From Fontibacillus phaseoli (GTDB taxonomy: Bacteria; Bacillota; Bacilli; Paenibacillales; Paenibacillaceae): a stretch of DNA of 37,896 bases. This document shows positions 8,215 to 15,625 of this stretch, one piece after another. The stretch covers positions 1-37,896 of the forward strand of contig NZ_QPJW01000021.1 in the NCBI RefSeq assembly GCF_003337355.1, read 5' to 3'. The translations under genes and the position numbers were made by a program. Below the pieces are notes generated by a model, which searched no databases, was not told the DNA's origin, and saw only the letters and a program-made list of their open reading frames with translations. Every line of letters starts with the position of its first letter. The first letter of the stretch is position 1.

Positions 8215-8268
8215 TTCACCCTGCCTTCAACCAACCTTCAGTTCACTTTCAGCTACTCCAAGTAACAT
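8215..8268 (+). promoter_or_regulatory. Promoter with four 11-bp-spaced TTCA boxes (PhoP-like layout)
   Basis: Four hexamers, TTCACC (8215), TTCAAC (8226), TTCAGT (8237) and TTCAGC (8248), repeat on the same face at exact 11-bp steps, each separated by 5 bp. A -10-like TAACAT follows at 8263-8268, and no good -35 is needed. With a start near 8275 the boxes cover -60 to -22, which is the layout of Bacillus PhoP-activated promoters (TTAACA-like boxes, 5-bp spacers). The direct repeat is plain in the sequence; assignment to PhoP rather than another OmpR-family regulator is inference. Confidence 0.7.
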
Positions 8269-8340
8269 GATGGCATGAACAGGCCGCTTTCCTTACGGAA
8301 GGAAGCCGGGCAGCCCTTGGTTAAAGGAGTGAGCGAGATC

Positions 8341-9300
8341 GTGAGACGACAAAAAAACAAAAGACGCAAACTATATGTCATCCTGTTCCTGGCGATTCTG
8401 GGGGTAGGGGCAATTATATACGGGCTTGCCGACCGGTATTTAATTGAACACGTGGAGATCGTGGTTGAGGATCAAGGCGGCACGGAAACCAACCCGGACG
8501 CGGGGAGCACCGGCAGCGCGGGCGGAACCTCGGCTCAGGCCGAATCCGATAACTGGAGTTATAACAGCGATGCTATTCAAATCCAAATCGATCCGGTGCA
8601 GACCGGCTCAGGGTCGGACCGGATTACTTACTTTGTAGCCGACGTCACTTTAAAAAATGCTGCGAGCCTGCTTTCGGCCTTCGCCGACAACAGCTTCGGG
8701 CGAAACATTACCAAGAACACCTCGGACATTGCCGCCGATCATGGGGCCATCTTCGCCATCAATGGCGATTATTACGGTTTCCGGTCAGACGGCGTCATTA
8801 TCCGGAACGGTACGCTATACCGTGACGAGCCTGCAAGAACCGCGCTTGCGCTGCTGGATGACGGGACGATGAAGTCCTACGAGGAAACCGAAACCGACTC
8901 CGGCTCCCTCCTGGCCGAAGGAGTCACCCAAACGTTGTCGTTCGGGCCTGTCCTGATCAAAGACGACGAAGTTCAGGGGAATTTCGACCATATCAAAGTC
9001 GACTCCAACTTCGGCAACCGCTCGATTCAAGACGCCAATCCGCGAACGGGCATCGGCATGGTCGCCCCGAACCATTATGTTTTCGTAGTGGTCGACGGAC
9101 GAAAATCCGGGTACAGCCGGGGCATGACCCTGGACGAATTCGCCCAGGTATTTGCCGATCTGGGTTGCACCGAAGCGTATAATCTGGATGGCGGCGGCTC
9201 TTCGACGATGTATTTTATGGGCCGCGTCGTGAACAATCCCCAAGGTAAAAACCGCGAGCGCGGAGTCAGCGACATCCTCTACTTAAAAGAGGTGGAATAA
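8341..9300 (+). CDS. Membrane-anchored phosphodiester glycosidase (NAGPA domain)
   Basis: A 319-residue protein with a lysine/arginine-rich start, one transmembrane anchor (about residues 11-30, YVILFLAILGVGAIIYGLA), a G/S/T linker, and an exported catalytic domain. Motifs typical of the phosphodiester glycosidase (NAGPA, formerly DUF2233) family include FAINGDYY, the R-T-x-x-G region PRTGIGM, the VVVDGR strand, and NLDGGGSSTM near the end. These enzymes cleave phosphodiesters of sugar phosphates. The start is GTG 8341, preceded by AAAGGAG at 8322; the in-frame ATG at 8275 coincides with the predicted transcription start and has no ribosome site. It is followed after 1 bp by the glycosyltransferase gene, so both probably act on a cell-surface glycopolymer. 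Confidence 0.87.
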   Translation: MRRQKNKRRKLYVILFLAILGVGAIIYGLADRYLIEHVEIVVEDQGGTETNPDAGSTGSAGGTSAQAESDNWSYNSDAIQIQIDPVQTGSGSDRITYFVADVTLKNAASLLSAFADNSFGRNITKNTSDIAADHGAIFAINGDYYGFRSDGVIIRNGTLYRDEPARTALALLDDGTMKSYEETETDSGSLLAEGVTQTLSFGPVLIKDDEVQGNFDHIKVDSNFGNRSIQDANPRTGIGMVAPNHYVFVVVDGRKSGYSRGMTLDEFAQVFADLGCTEAYNLDGGGSSTMYFMGRVVNNPQGKNRERGVSDILYLKEVE

Positions 9301-9301
9301 G

Positions 9302-10312
9302 ATGACGATCCTTATTCCGGCCTATGAGCCCGATGAGCGTCTGCTTCAGCTGATTTCGCAGTTACGGAAGAAATGCTTAACAAATATTTTGATTGTGGAT
9401 GATGGGAGCGGCGATGCTTACCGCCCTATCTTTAATCTGGCGGAAGCCGCAGGCTGCACGGTGCTGCGGCATGATACCAATATGGGAAAAGGTCGCGCAC
9501 TTAAGACAGGCTTCCGGCATTTGCTGCAGGCGGACACGCCGGAGGCCGTCATCTGTGCGGACAGTGACGGGCAGCATCTGCCTTCCGATATTTTACTGGT
9601 GAGCGAAATATTGATGAAGGAAGGAACCGGAGTCGTATTGGGCAGCCGCCGGTTCACCGGTAAAGTTCCGGCGCGCAGCCGTTTCGGCAATGTGGTGACA
9701 CGGGCGGTATACGCTTTTACGACCGGGAGCAAAATTTTCGATACGCAAACCGGACTCCGCGGTTATTTTCCCAGCATGCTGCATTGGCTGTGCGAAATCC
9801 CGGGCGACCGTTTCGAATATGAGATGAATCTGCTGTTGGCCGCCCAGAAGGAAGGGATTTCCGTCCGGGAAGTCTTCATCGATACGGTGTATCTGGATGA
9901 GAACAAGTCCTCGCACTTCCGGCCGCTGGCCGATTCCCTGCGGGTGTACCTTCCGATCCTGCTGTTCAGCGCTTCCTCGTTGATCTCGGCACTGCTGGAT
10001 TTCGTACTGCTCCTCCTCCTCCAGCACCTCGGCGGAAATCTGCTGCTTTCCGTCGCCGGGGCGCGGCTGTGCAGTTCCATCATCAACTATGCGATGAACC
10101 GGAATGTCGTGTTCCGCAAGCCCTCCGGGGCAGCGGTCTCCCGTTCGCTGCCGAAATACTTTACCCTTGTTCTACTCATCCTGCTATTGAACTATGGGTT
10201 CATGTATGCCTATCATACCGCTGCGGGAATCCCGCTGATTCTCTCCAAGCTGTTGACCGAGGCCACGCTCTTTGTGTTCAGCTACTGGGCTCAACGCAAA
10301 TATGTGTACTAG
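9302..10312 (+). CDS. Family 2 glycosyltransferase fused to a GtrA-like membrane domain
   Basis: A 336-residue two-domain protein. Residues 1 to about 215 are a GT-A fold glycosyltransferase of the dolichyl-phosphate-mannose-synthase type, with ILIVDDGSGD, the DSDGQH metal-binding motif, and GSRRF. Residues about 215-336 form four membrane helices of the GtrA family (SRFNY-like IINYAMNRNVVFRK). Proteins of this type move a sugar onto a lipid carrier or flip it for decoration of teichoic acids or other surface polymers. The ATG is 1 bp past the stop of the phosphodiester glycosidase gene, which implies translational coupling and a shared pathway. Confidence 0.88.
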   Translation: MTILIPAYEPDERLLQLISQLRKKCLTNILIVDDGSGDAYRPIFNLAEAAGCTVLRHDTNMGKGRALKTGFRHLLQADTPEAVICADSDGQHLPSDILLVSEILMKEGTGVVLGSRRFTGKVPARSRFGNVVTRAVYAFTTGSKIFDTQTGLRGYFPSMLHWLCEIPGDRFEYEMNLLLAAQKEGISVREVFIDTVYLDENKSSHFRPLADSLRVYLPILLFSASSLISALLDFVLLLLLQHLGGNLLLSVAGARLCSSIINYAMNRNVVFRKPSGAAVSRSLPKYFTLVLLILLLNYGFMYAYHTAAGIPLILSKLLTEATLFVFSYWAQRKYVY

Positions 10313-10333
10313 GGATAGGACCCTCCTATCCCT
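10311..10333. terminator. Perfect hairpin shared by two convergent stop codons
   Basis: A 10-bp perfect stem (AGGGATAGGA, TCCTATCCCT) with a CCC loop covers the TAG of the glycosyltransferase (10310-10312) and the TAG of the facing hydrolase (10326-10328). No T tract follows on either strand, so it may block or stabilise converging transcripts rather than act as a normal intrinsic terminator. Confidence 0.55.
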
Positions 10334-11138
10334 CTATGAATTCCATCAGCTCTTTATTAAACTTGTCGCGTTCCTCATAGAACAAACTGTGGCCGCTGAA
10401 CTCGAACCAGACGAGCTTGGCGTCCGGGATGCCTTCTTTTTGCGCCACGGCCAGTTCTGGATAACAGACCTTATCATGAATGCCGTGCAGAATCAGCGTA
10501 GGTACGCAAATCTTACCCAGGTCCGAGAACAGCTCCTCATCCCGGAAGGAAATCGCCACTTTAGCGGTGGCATAGCCTGCTGCCGGAAGTCCGATATCAA
10601 AGAACCAATCCCCCAGCGCATTCGATATATTTTGAAAAAAGAACAGTTCCTTCAGTCCCCGCAGCATATTGGGCCGGTCATTTAAGGTCTGATTCACGAG
10701 TTGTGTTACGTTTTCTTTCGGCATCCCGTAAGGAAAATTCGGTCTGCGCGTCAAACTCGGCGCCGCCGCGGCAAAAAGCGCCAGCTTGGATACTCCATGC
10801 CCCTGATGACGAGCCATATAACGGATGACCGTCGCCCCTCCGTAAGAATGCCCCGCCAATGTAAAATTCCTCAGTCCAAGCGCATCAATCACGCCCTTCA
10901 CATCGTCCGCCATCCGGTCCAGGTTATACCCTTCCCACGGCTTATCGGATTTGCCGTAACCTCGGGTATCCATCGCTATGCACCGGTACCCTTTTCCGGG
11001 CAACACATTGAACTGATATTCGTAAGCTTGATGGCTCAGCGGCCACCCATGGACAAACAGGATGGTTTTGTTTCCTCCCGGGTTTATATCCTCAACATAA
11101 ATTCTCACGCCCGGCTCAACCTGCACATAGTATCCCAT
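10326..11138 (-). CDS. Alpha/beta hydrolase (non-heme haloperoxidase/esterase type)
   Basis: A 270-residue cytoplasmic alpha/beta-hydrolase. The oxyanion motif HGWP (30-33), the nucleophile elbow GHSYGG with Ser98, the acid D222 in HGIHD, and the base H250 in SGHS give a complete catalytic triad. The MDTRGYGKSDKP strand-loop is typical of the chloroperoxidase-like and C-C hydrolase branch. No signal peptide is seen. It stands alone between a convergent glycosyltransferase and a stretch without clear genes. The real substrate cannot be stated; perhydrolase or esterase activity is common in this group. Confidence 0.88.
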   Translation of the reverse strand: MGYYVQVEPGVRIYVEDINPGGNKTILFVHGWPLSHQAYEYQFNVLPGKGYRCIAMDTRGYGKSDKPWEGYNLDRMADDVKGVIDALGLRNFTLAGHSYGGATVIRYMARHQGHGVSKLALFAAAAPSLTRRPNFPYGMPKENVTQLVNQTLNDRPNMLRGLKELFFFQNISNALGDWFFDIGLPAAGYATAKVAISFRDEELFSDLGKICVPTLILHGIHDKVCYPELAVAQKEGIPDAKLVWFEFSGHSLFYEERDKFNKELMEFIEG

Positions 11139-11262
11139 TGTAGAATCCTCCGTTTTTCATTGATATCCCATCAAAACAAAATACGCAGGCGCAAGGAAAT
11201 AGGTGAATACCCATGGGCCCCCCCGTTGAATCGGGCAAAAATAAGAAGAGTAGACAACATAG

Positions 11263-11541
11263 CATAATCCCGCAAGACAAAATTGCCAGATAAGTTCGAC
11301 ACGGTTCGATACGGTTTCCTCGGCCCATTTTTCGCTCGTTGCCTATGACTTGTCTTCCGGGATAAAGGAAGTCGACGGGAGTGCTAGTTACATGTACGAG
11401 TTGGAATTCGGCATTGTCGGAACCAGCAAGGGAAGCGTCTCGGTCTGGAATCTGGACGCGCTGAAAGTGCAGATTCCAGGCCAGCATCCGGTCGCTTCCG
11501 AGATGTATGTCCTGAACCCATCGTTTCCTATCCTTTCCTAG
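11263..11541 (+). pseudogene. Possible remnant of a gene 3' end in a 517-bp gap
   Basis: The gap 11139-11655 holds no confident gene. One plus-strand frame, open from 11263 to the TAG at 11539-11541, looks protein-like in its second half (for example FSLVAYDLSSGIKEVDG, then YELEFGIVGTSKGSVSVWNL). It has no ribosome site or convincing start codon and matches no family I recognise. The overlapping minus-strand frame (11116-11544) has poor composition. It may be a decayed gene tail; it may also be chance. Confidence 0.25.
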
Positions 11542-11588
11542 CAAGAAGAAAGAAGCCTCCTGACTCCCGGTGAGTTAAGAGGCTTCTT
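11541..11588 (-). terminator. Intrinsic terminator of the pyruvate kinase gene
   Basis: Arms AAGAAGCCTC (11550-11559) and GAGGCTTCTT (11579-11588) make a 10-bp stem. On the minus strand it is followed by TCTTCTTGC, a moderately T-rich run. It lies 67 bp after the pyruvate kinase stop codon. Confidence 0.65.
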
Positions 11589-11655
11589 CCTAGTTAAAGG
11601 ATAGCAAGCAGTCAGATACCGTTTGACGTTCGGATTTGATGCGGATTGCTCAGAT

Positions 11656-13077
11656 TTATGGCTTAACCTGCTGAATCTGAATCAGATTCGTCGTCCCTGC
11701 CTGTCCGAGCGGCAGCCCGGCGGAAAGCACCACGGTATCTCCGGGAGTTACATATCCTGTCTTAAGCGCACTTTGAATGGCCGACTCAAACATTTCATCC
11801 GTGGTGGACACGGATTCTCCCTGAAACGGAAATACCCCGGAGAGCAGGCATACTTTAGGCAGGACGTGCCGGTCATGCGTAATCGCCAAAATCGGCGCTT
11901 TCGGGCGGTACTTGGATACCATCCGCGCCGTAAATCCGCTCTCCGTGGAAGTGATGATCGCTCTGGCATCCAACTCCAAAGCGGCGCTGACTGCGCTCTG
12001 GCTGATGACTTCCGTAATGTCGGTAGCGTGTTGCGCTCTTTTCCGGTAAAATTGCTCCCGGTAATCGATCATTTCTTCCGCCTGATGCGCCACTCTGGCC
12101 ATCGTCTGGACGGATTGGACCGGATATTTGCCGGCGGCGGACTCGCCCGACAACATGACGACATCCGCCCCTTGGATGACGGCGTTATATACGTCGCTGA
12201 CTTCGGCGCGGGTCGGACGCGGATTCACCTGCATCGACTCCAGCATATGCGTGGCAACGATCACCGGCTTGCCGGCCAGGTTGCACTTGTCGATCATTTC
12301 CTTCTGCATCATCGGGACATTTTCGACCGGAACCTCCACCCCGAGGTCGCCGCGAGCCACCATAATGCCGTCCGAAGCTTCGAGGATATCGTCCAGATGC
12401 TCAATACCTTCCTCATTTTCAATCTTCGAAACGATCTGCACATAGCCTGCGCCGCGCTCCTCCAAAATCCGGCGAACTTCGCGGATATCGTCGCCTTTTC
12501 TCACAAACGACACCGCGATCATCTCGATATCATGCTCCAGGCCAAAATCAATATGACGGATGTCCCGCTCCGTCACGCCCGGCAGCGTCGTCTTAATGCC
12601 CGGCAAATTGACCCCCTTGTGGGGTTTGAGCGCGCCTCCGCTAATAATCCGGCAGGTGATCTCCGTGTCCGTTGAAGAGATGACGCGCAGCTCCACCAGG
12701 CCGTCATCAATCAAAATCCGGTCATTCTCATGAACGACCTGAGGCATTTCATGATAATTGACCGAAATCCGGGTGCAATCGCCCTCGATCTCTTCTGTAG
12801 TCAAAACAATTTCCTCGCCTGCAATCAATTGGCAGGAGGCTTCTTTTAGCTTACCGATTCGTACCTCCGGCCCTTTAATATCCATCATGATCGGAATAAA
12901 CGTATCGAGTTCGCTGGCCGCCTGCCGGACATTTGCAATTCGCCGCGCATGCTCCTCGGGTTCCCCATGGGCCATATTCAGCCGTCCGACGGTCATACCC
13001 GCCCGAATCATTTCTTTCAACGTCTCCGCCTGGTCACACGCCGGTCCCAATGTACAAATGATCTTCGTCCGCAACAT
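11656..13077 (-). CDS. Pyruvate kinase, short divergent form
   Basis: A 473-residue enzyme that would convert phosphoenolpyruvate and ADP to pyruvate and ATP at the end of glycolysis. Visible are RTKIICTLGPA at the start, R32 and N34 in GRLNMAHG, the KIENEEG lysine and glutamate, GDLGVEVP, and ATHMLESM. It lacks the extra C-terminal PEP-utiliser-like domain that lengthens many Bacillus pyruvate kinases to about 585 aa. Two residues of the usual potassium site are changed: the Ser of NFSHG is Ala (A36) and the Thr of DTKGPE is Ile (I67), while E71 of that motif is kept. AAGGAGGGA precedes the ATG by 9 nt. It may be a second, specialised isozyme next to alanine dehydrogenase; the neighbourhood would fit pyruvate metabolism. 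Activity is likely because the catalytic residues are in place. Confidence 0.9.
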   Translation of the reverse strand: MLRTKIICTLGPACDQAETLKEMIRAGMTVGRLNMAHGEPEEHARRIANVRQAASELDTFIPIMMDIKGPEVRIGKLKEASCQLIAGEEIVLTTEEIEGDCTRISVNYHEMPQVVHENDRILIDDGLVELRVISSTDTEITCRIISGGALKPHKGVNLPGIKTTLPGVTERDIRHIDFGLEHDIEMIAVSFVRKGDDIREVRRILEERGAGYVQIVSKIENEEGIEHLDDILEASDGIMVARGDLGVEVPVENVPMMQKEMIDKCNLAGKPVIVATHMLESMQVNPRPTRAEVSDVYNAVIQGADVVMLSGESAAGKYPVQSVQTMARVAHQAEEMIDYREQFYRKRAQHATDITEVISQSAVSAALELDARAIITSTESGFTARMVSKYRPKAPILAITHDRHVLPKVCLLSGVFPFQGESVSTTDEMFESAIQSALKTGYVTPGDTVVLSAGLPLGQAGTTNLIQIQQVKP

Positions 13078-13196
13078 GAAATGAAATCCCTCCTTGTTCG
13101 ATTGGTACTGGCGATGGTGTCTGTGATATATAGATGGTTTCCTAAAGATACTGCTTGTCGAATGTCACTAAGGATGCTCGGCTCAGGCTCTACGTC

Positions 13197-14315
13197 TTAT
13201 TTTTCCAGCAAAGCGAAAATGTCGGCGGCGTCCAACCCCTGTGCTTCCGCCACGGCTGGATAGGTGATCATACCGTCCATTACATTGATTCCTTTCGCTA
13301 AAGCCCGGTTGTCGAGCGCCGCCTTACGGCAGCCTTTTGCGGCGATTTGGAGGCCGTAAGGAGTAGTAACATTGGTCAGCGCGATGGTAGAAGTGCGCGC
13401 GACCGCCCCGGGCATGTTGGCGACCGCGTAATGAATGACGCCGTGCTTTTCGTAGACGGGTTGATCATGCGTTGTAATCCGGTCGATTGTTGCAATCGAC
13501 CCGCCTTGATCGATCGCCACATCGACGATGACCGAACCGGGGGACATGCTCTTGACCATGTCCTCCGTCACGAGCCGCGGCGCCCGCGCGCCGGGAATCA
13601 GCACGGCTCCCACCAGCAAATCGGCCCGGCGCACGGCTGCAGCAATATTGAACGGGTTGGAGATGAGCGTTTTGACCCGGCCCTGGAACAGTTCATCGAT
13701 TTCGCGCAGCCTTTCCGCGCTCAAATCGATGATCGTCACTTCCGCGCCCAGGCCGACGGCCATCCGGGCCGCGTTGGTTCCGACAATCCCGCCGCCGATC
13801 ACCGTCACTTTTCCCGGCTCCACCCCGGGCACGCCCCCAAGCAACAGACCTTTACCGCCGTGGGCTTTTTCCAGAAAATGCGCCCCGATCTGGATCGACA
13901 TCCGCCCCGCTACTTCGCTCATCGGCATCAACAGCGGCAGGCGCCCGTCATTCAGTTGAATCGTCTCGTAGGCGACCGCTGTCACTCCCTGCCGAACAAG
14001 CGCCTGCGTCAACTCCGGTTCGGGGGCCAAATGCAAGTAGGTGAACAAAATCAAGCCTTCCCTAAAGAACGCGAACTCCTCCGGTACCGGCTCTTTCACC
14101 TTGACCACCATCTCTGCCGACCAGGCCTCCGCAGCGGTCATTACGATCTCCGCCCCGGCAGCAGAATAGTCTTCATCCGTAAACCCGATCCCCCGCCCGG
14201 CCCCGGTCTCCACCATTACCCGATGCCCGGCATGCACGTAAGACACCACCGTGCCAGGTGTCATTCCCACCCGGTATTCATTGTTCTTCTTTTCCATTGG
14301 CACCCCAATAATCAC
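13197..14315 (-). CDS. ald: Alanine dehydrogenase
   Basis: A 372-residue NAD-dependent alanine dehydrogenase, which interconverts L-alanine and pyruvate plus ammonia. The start IIGVPMEKKNNEYRVGMTP matches the family. Starting at GTG 14315 puts the substrate-binding R15, K74 (VKVKEP) and H95 (YLHLAPEP) at their usual places. The nucleotide-binding GGGIVGTNAARMA loop and VDVAIDQGG with the catalytic Asp are present. AAAGGGA lies 11 nt before this GTG and only 2 nt before the upstream GTG at 14324. In spore formers alanine dehydrogenase supports growth on alanine and sporulation. Pyruvate kinase lies 119 bp downstream on the same strand, but its own ribosome site and the gap leave cotranscription open. 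Confidence 0.93.
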   Translation of the reverse strand: MIIGVPMEKKNNEYRVGMTPGTVVSYVHAGHRVMVETGAGRGIGFTDEDYSAAGAEIVMTAAEAWSAEMVVKVKEPVPEEFAFFREGLILFTYLHLAPEPELTQALVRQGVTAVAYETIQLNDGRLPLLMPMSEVAGRMSIQIGAHFLEKAHGGKGLLLGGVPGVEPGKVTVIGGGIVGTNAARMAVGLGAEVTIIDLSAERLREIDELFQGRVKTLISNPFNIAAAVRRADLLVGAVLIPGARAPRLVTEDMVKSMSPGSVIVDVAIDQGGSIATIDRITTHDQPVYEKHGVIHYAVANMPGAVARTSTIALTNVTTPYGLQIAAKGCRKAALDNRALAKGINVMDGMITYPAVAEAQGLDAADIFALLEK

Positions 14316-14471
14316 TTGCGACACCGTCCCTTTAATCTCAGACTAGTTCCACACTTCCTTATTACCCGAATACCCCATATCCCTCTCATTTTGCATGTAT
14401 TCAGTATATTCCGGCGCCGCTGCACATGATTGCCAAAACTAGGGTTCCCGCGAAAGAATGACGTTATCCGG

Positions 14472-15368
14472 TCACCACCGGATTTTCCCGATGAGTTCCG
14501 ATAGTCGTGTCCGCTCCGCAGCACCCATCGGCCAACGCTCAAGCTCACGTCTGATCCGTTCCATACTGGTGTAACCCTTCGCCAACCCGTTTAATCTCGC
14601 CGCAATCGTCGAACCTTCGAGTTCCTGCGGCTTGGGATACAACTGCCTCAACTTTTCTATCGCATCAGGAAATCGTTTCAGGTAATATTTCTGATGCCTC
14701 TCCTCAGCAGTATAAAAAACAGTGTACGGTGCAATTTCCGTCTCCGGCTCGTTATGGCCGTTTTCTATGCGCTGACTGATATTTTTTTGGATGGCCAGCT
14801 TCTGCTCCCGATTATGAAACAGCAACAGGGACAAGTACTGGCGCCCCTTGTATCCATTAATATTCACCGGGTTATGGTTGCCCCAGAATACCTCCAAAAT
14901 TTGCTCGTAAGAAATTTGTCCGGGATCGTAATCCACCTGTACCGTTTCCGAGTGATCCCCCATCCGGCGGTAATCCGGCTTTTCCGTCGATCCCCCGGCG
15001 TAACCGGTCCGGGTACGGAGCACTCCCGGAAGTTGGCCGAACAAGGCCTCCGGCGACCAGAAGCATCCCATCCCTAACGTGGCCGTATGCCACTCCGCTT
15101 CCGGAACGAAGGAAGTCGGATTCGCTGATTTTGCTGATATTGCTGATATTGTTGGGATTGCCGAGTCTGCTGGACTGGTGTGCGGTAAATTAAAAGTAAC
15201 TGAGTCAGTGGGACCGATCTGCTGTTGCAGTAAAGATTGGAGTTGCGGGTTTTGTGCCTGTGACACTTGTGGCTGTAATCGCGTTTTTGGGTTTGATTGA
15301 GATTGTGGCTGTGATTGTAGCTGTGATTGGGGCTGTGATTGCGATTTCTCGGGCATATCTCTCTTCAT
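14472..15368 (-). CDS. msrA: Peptide methionine (S)-S-oxide reductase with Q/S-rich N-terminal extension
   Basis: A 298-residue protein. Residues about 91-298 are MsrA, which repairs methionine-S-sulfoxide in proteins. The catalytic Cys102 is in GMGCFWSPEALF; RTGYAGG, GDHSETVQVDYDP and HQKYYL follow, and the C-terminal part resembles the longer MsrA proteins of Firmicutes. The first 90 residues are unusual: a run of alternating Q and S/P (QSQPQSQ units) and then an Ala/Ser/Ile-rich stretch. They contain no signal peptide. Both DNA stretches are microrepeats of 6-9 bp, so slippage may have made the extension. There is no internal Met before M100, so the extension is probably translated. The ribosome site GGGAGG lies inside a palindromic repeat (15370-15388). 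Confidence 0.88.
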   Translation of the reverse strand: MKRDMPEKSQSQPQSQLQSQPQSQSNPKTRLQPQVSQAQNPQLQSLLQQQIGPTDSVTFNLPHTSPADSAIPTISAISAKSANPTSFVPEAEWHTATLGMGCFWSPEALFGQLPGVLRTRTGYAGGSTEKPDYRRMGDHSETVQVDYDPGQISYEQILEVFWGNHNPVNINGYKGRQYLSLLLFHNREQKLAIQKNISQRIENGHNEPETEIAPYTVFYTAEERHQKYYLKRFPDAIEKLRQLYPKPQELEGSTIAARLNGLAKGYTSMERIRRELERWPMGAAERTRLSELIGKIRW

Positions 15369-15369
15369 T

Positions 15370-15552
15370 AACTGGAAAACCTCCCGTTAATTTAGGCAAA
15401 ATCCACGTTTTCATGTGATTAAATGGAAAACCTACAGTTAATTTTGCGATTTTTTGCTTATTTTATATATGACGCAAAAATTAGATGGAGGTTTTCCGGT
15501 TAATTCTCTGGAACCGGCCAATAGCAAAAAAATAACTGGAGAAAATCCAGTT
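15370..15552. repeat. Cluster of four REP-like palindromic repeats
   Basis: Four copies of a short element with 7-bp inverted arms and a 5-nt centre lie within 183 bp: 15370-15388, 15421-15439, 15483-15501 (opposite orientation) and 15534-15552. The ideal arms are AACTGGA and TCCAGTT; the last copy is perfect and the others carry one to three arm changes. Most copies continue into a TTAATTTTGCG-like flank. The first copy ends 1 bp before the msrA start codon and contains its ribosome site. The pattern resembles REP/BOX-type interspersed repeats. No protein gene is seen in 15369-15625. Confidence 0.75.
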
Positions 15553-15573
15553 ACTTTCGCCGATTGCTATAAA

Positions 15574-15614
15574 TGAAAGACAACCGAACGCCGATATCAA
15601 GCGTTCGGTTGTCT
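15574..15614 (-). terminator. Intrinsic terminator of the surface protein gene
   Basis: Perfect 14-bp arms, AGACAACCGAACGC (15578-15591) and GCGTTCGGTTGTCT (15601-15614), enclose a 9-nt loop. T-rich sequence follows on both strands (TTTCATTT on minus, TCTTTGCTTC on plus), so it may act in both directions. It sits 12 bp after the surface protein stop codon. Confidence 0.75.
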
Positions 15615-15625
15615 TCTTTGCTTCG

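Noticed and set aside
11116..11544. Minus-strand 142-codon frame upstream of the alpha/beta hydrolase
   Set aside because: It has no ribosome site and an odd Cys-rich composition, it overlaps the hydrolase start, and it matches no family motif.
11623..12675. Plus-strand frame of 350 codons opposite pyruvate kinase
   Set aside because: It is a GC-bias shadow of a strongly conserved gene and has no ribosome site.
13347..14429. Plus-strand frame of 360 codons opposite alanine dehydrogenase
   Set aside because: It is antisense to a clear gene, rich in Arg, His and Pro, and without family motifs.
15285..15350. The tandem short repeat in msrA considered as a CRISPR-like array
   Set aside because: The units are only 6-12 bp, without spacers, and translate in frame as Q/S-rich protein.
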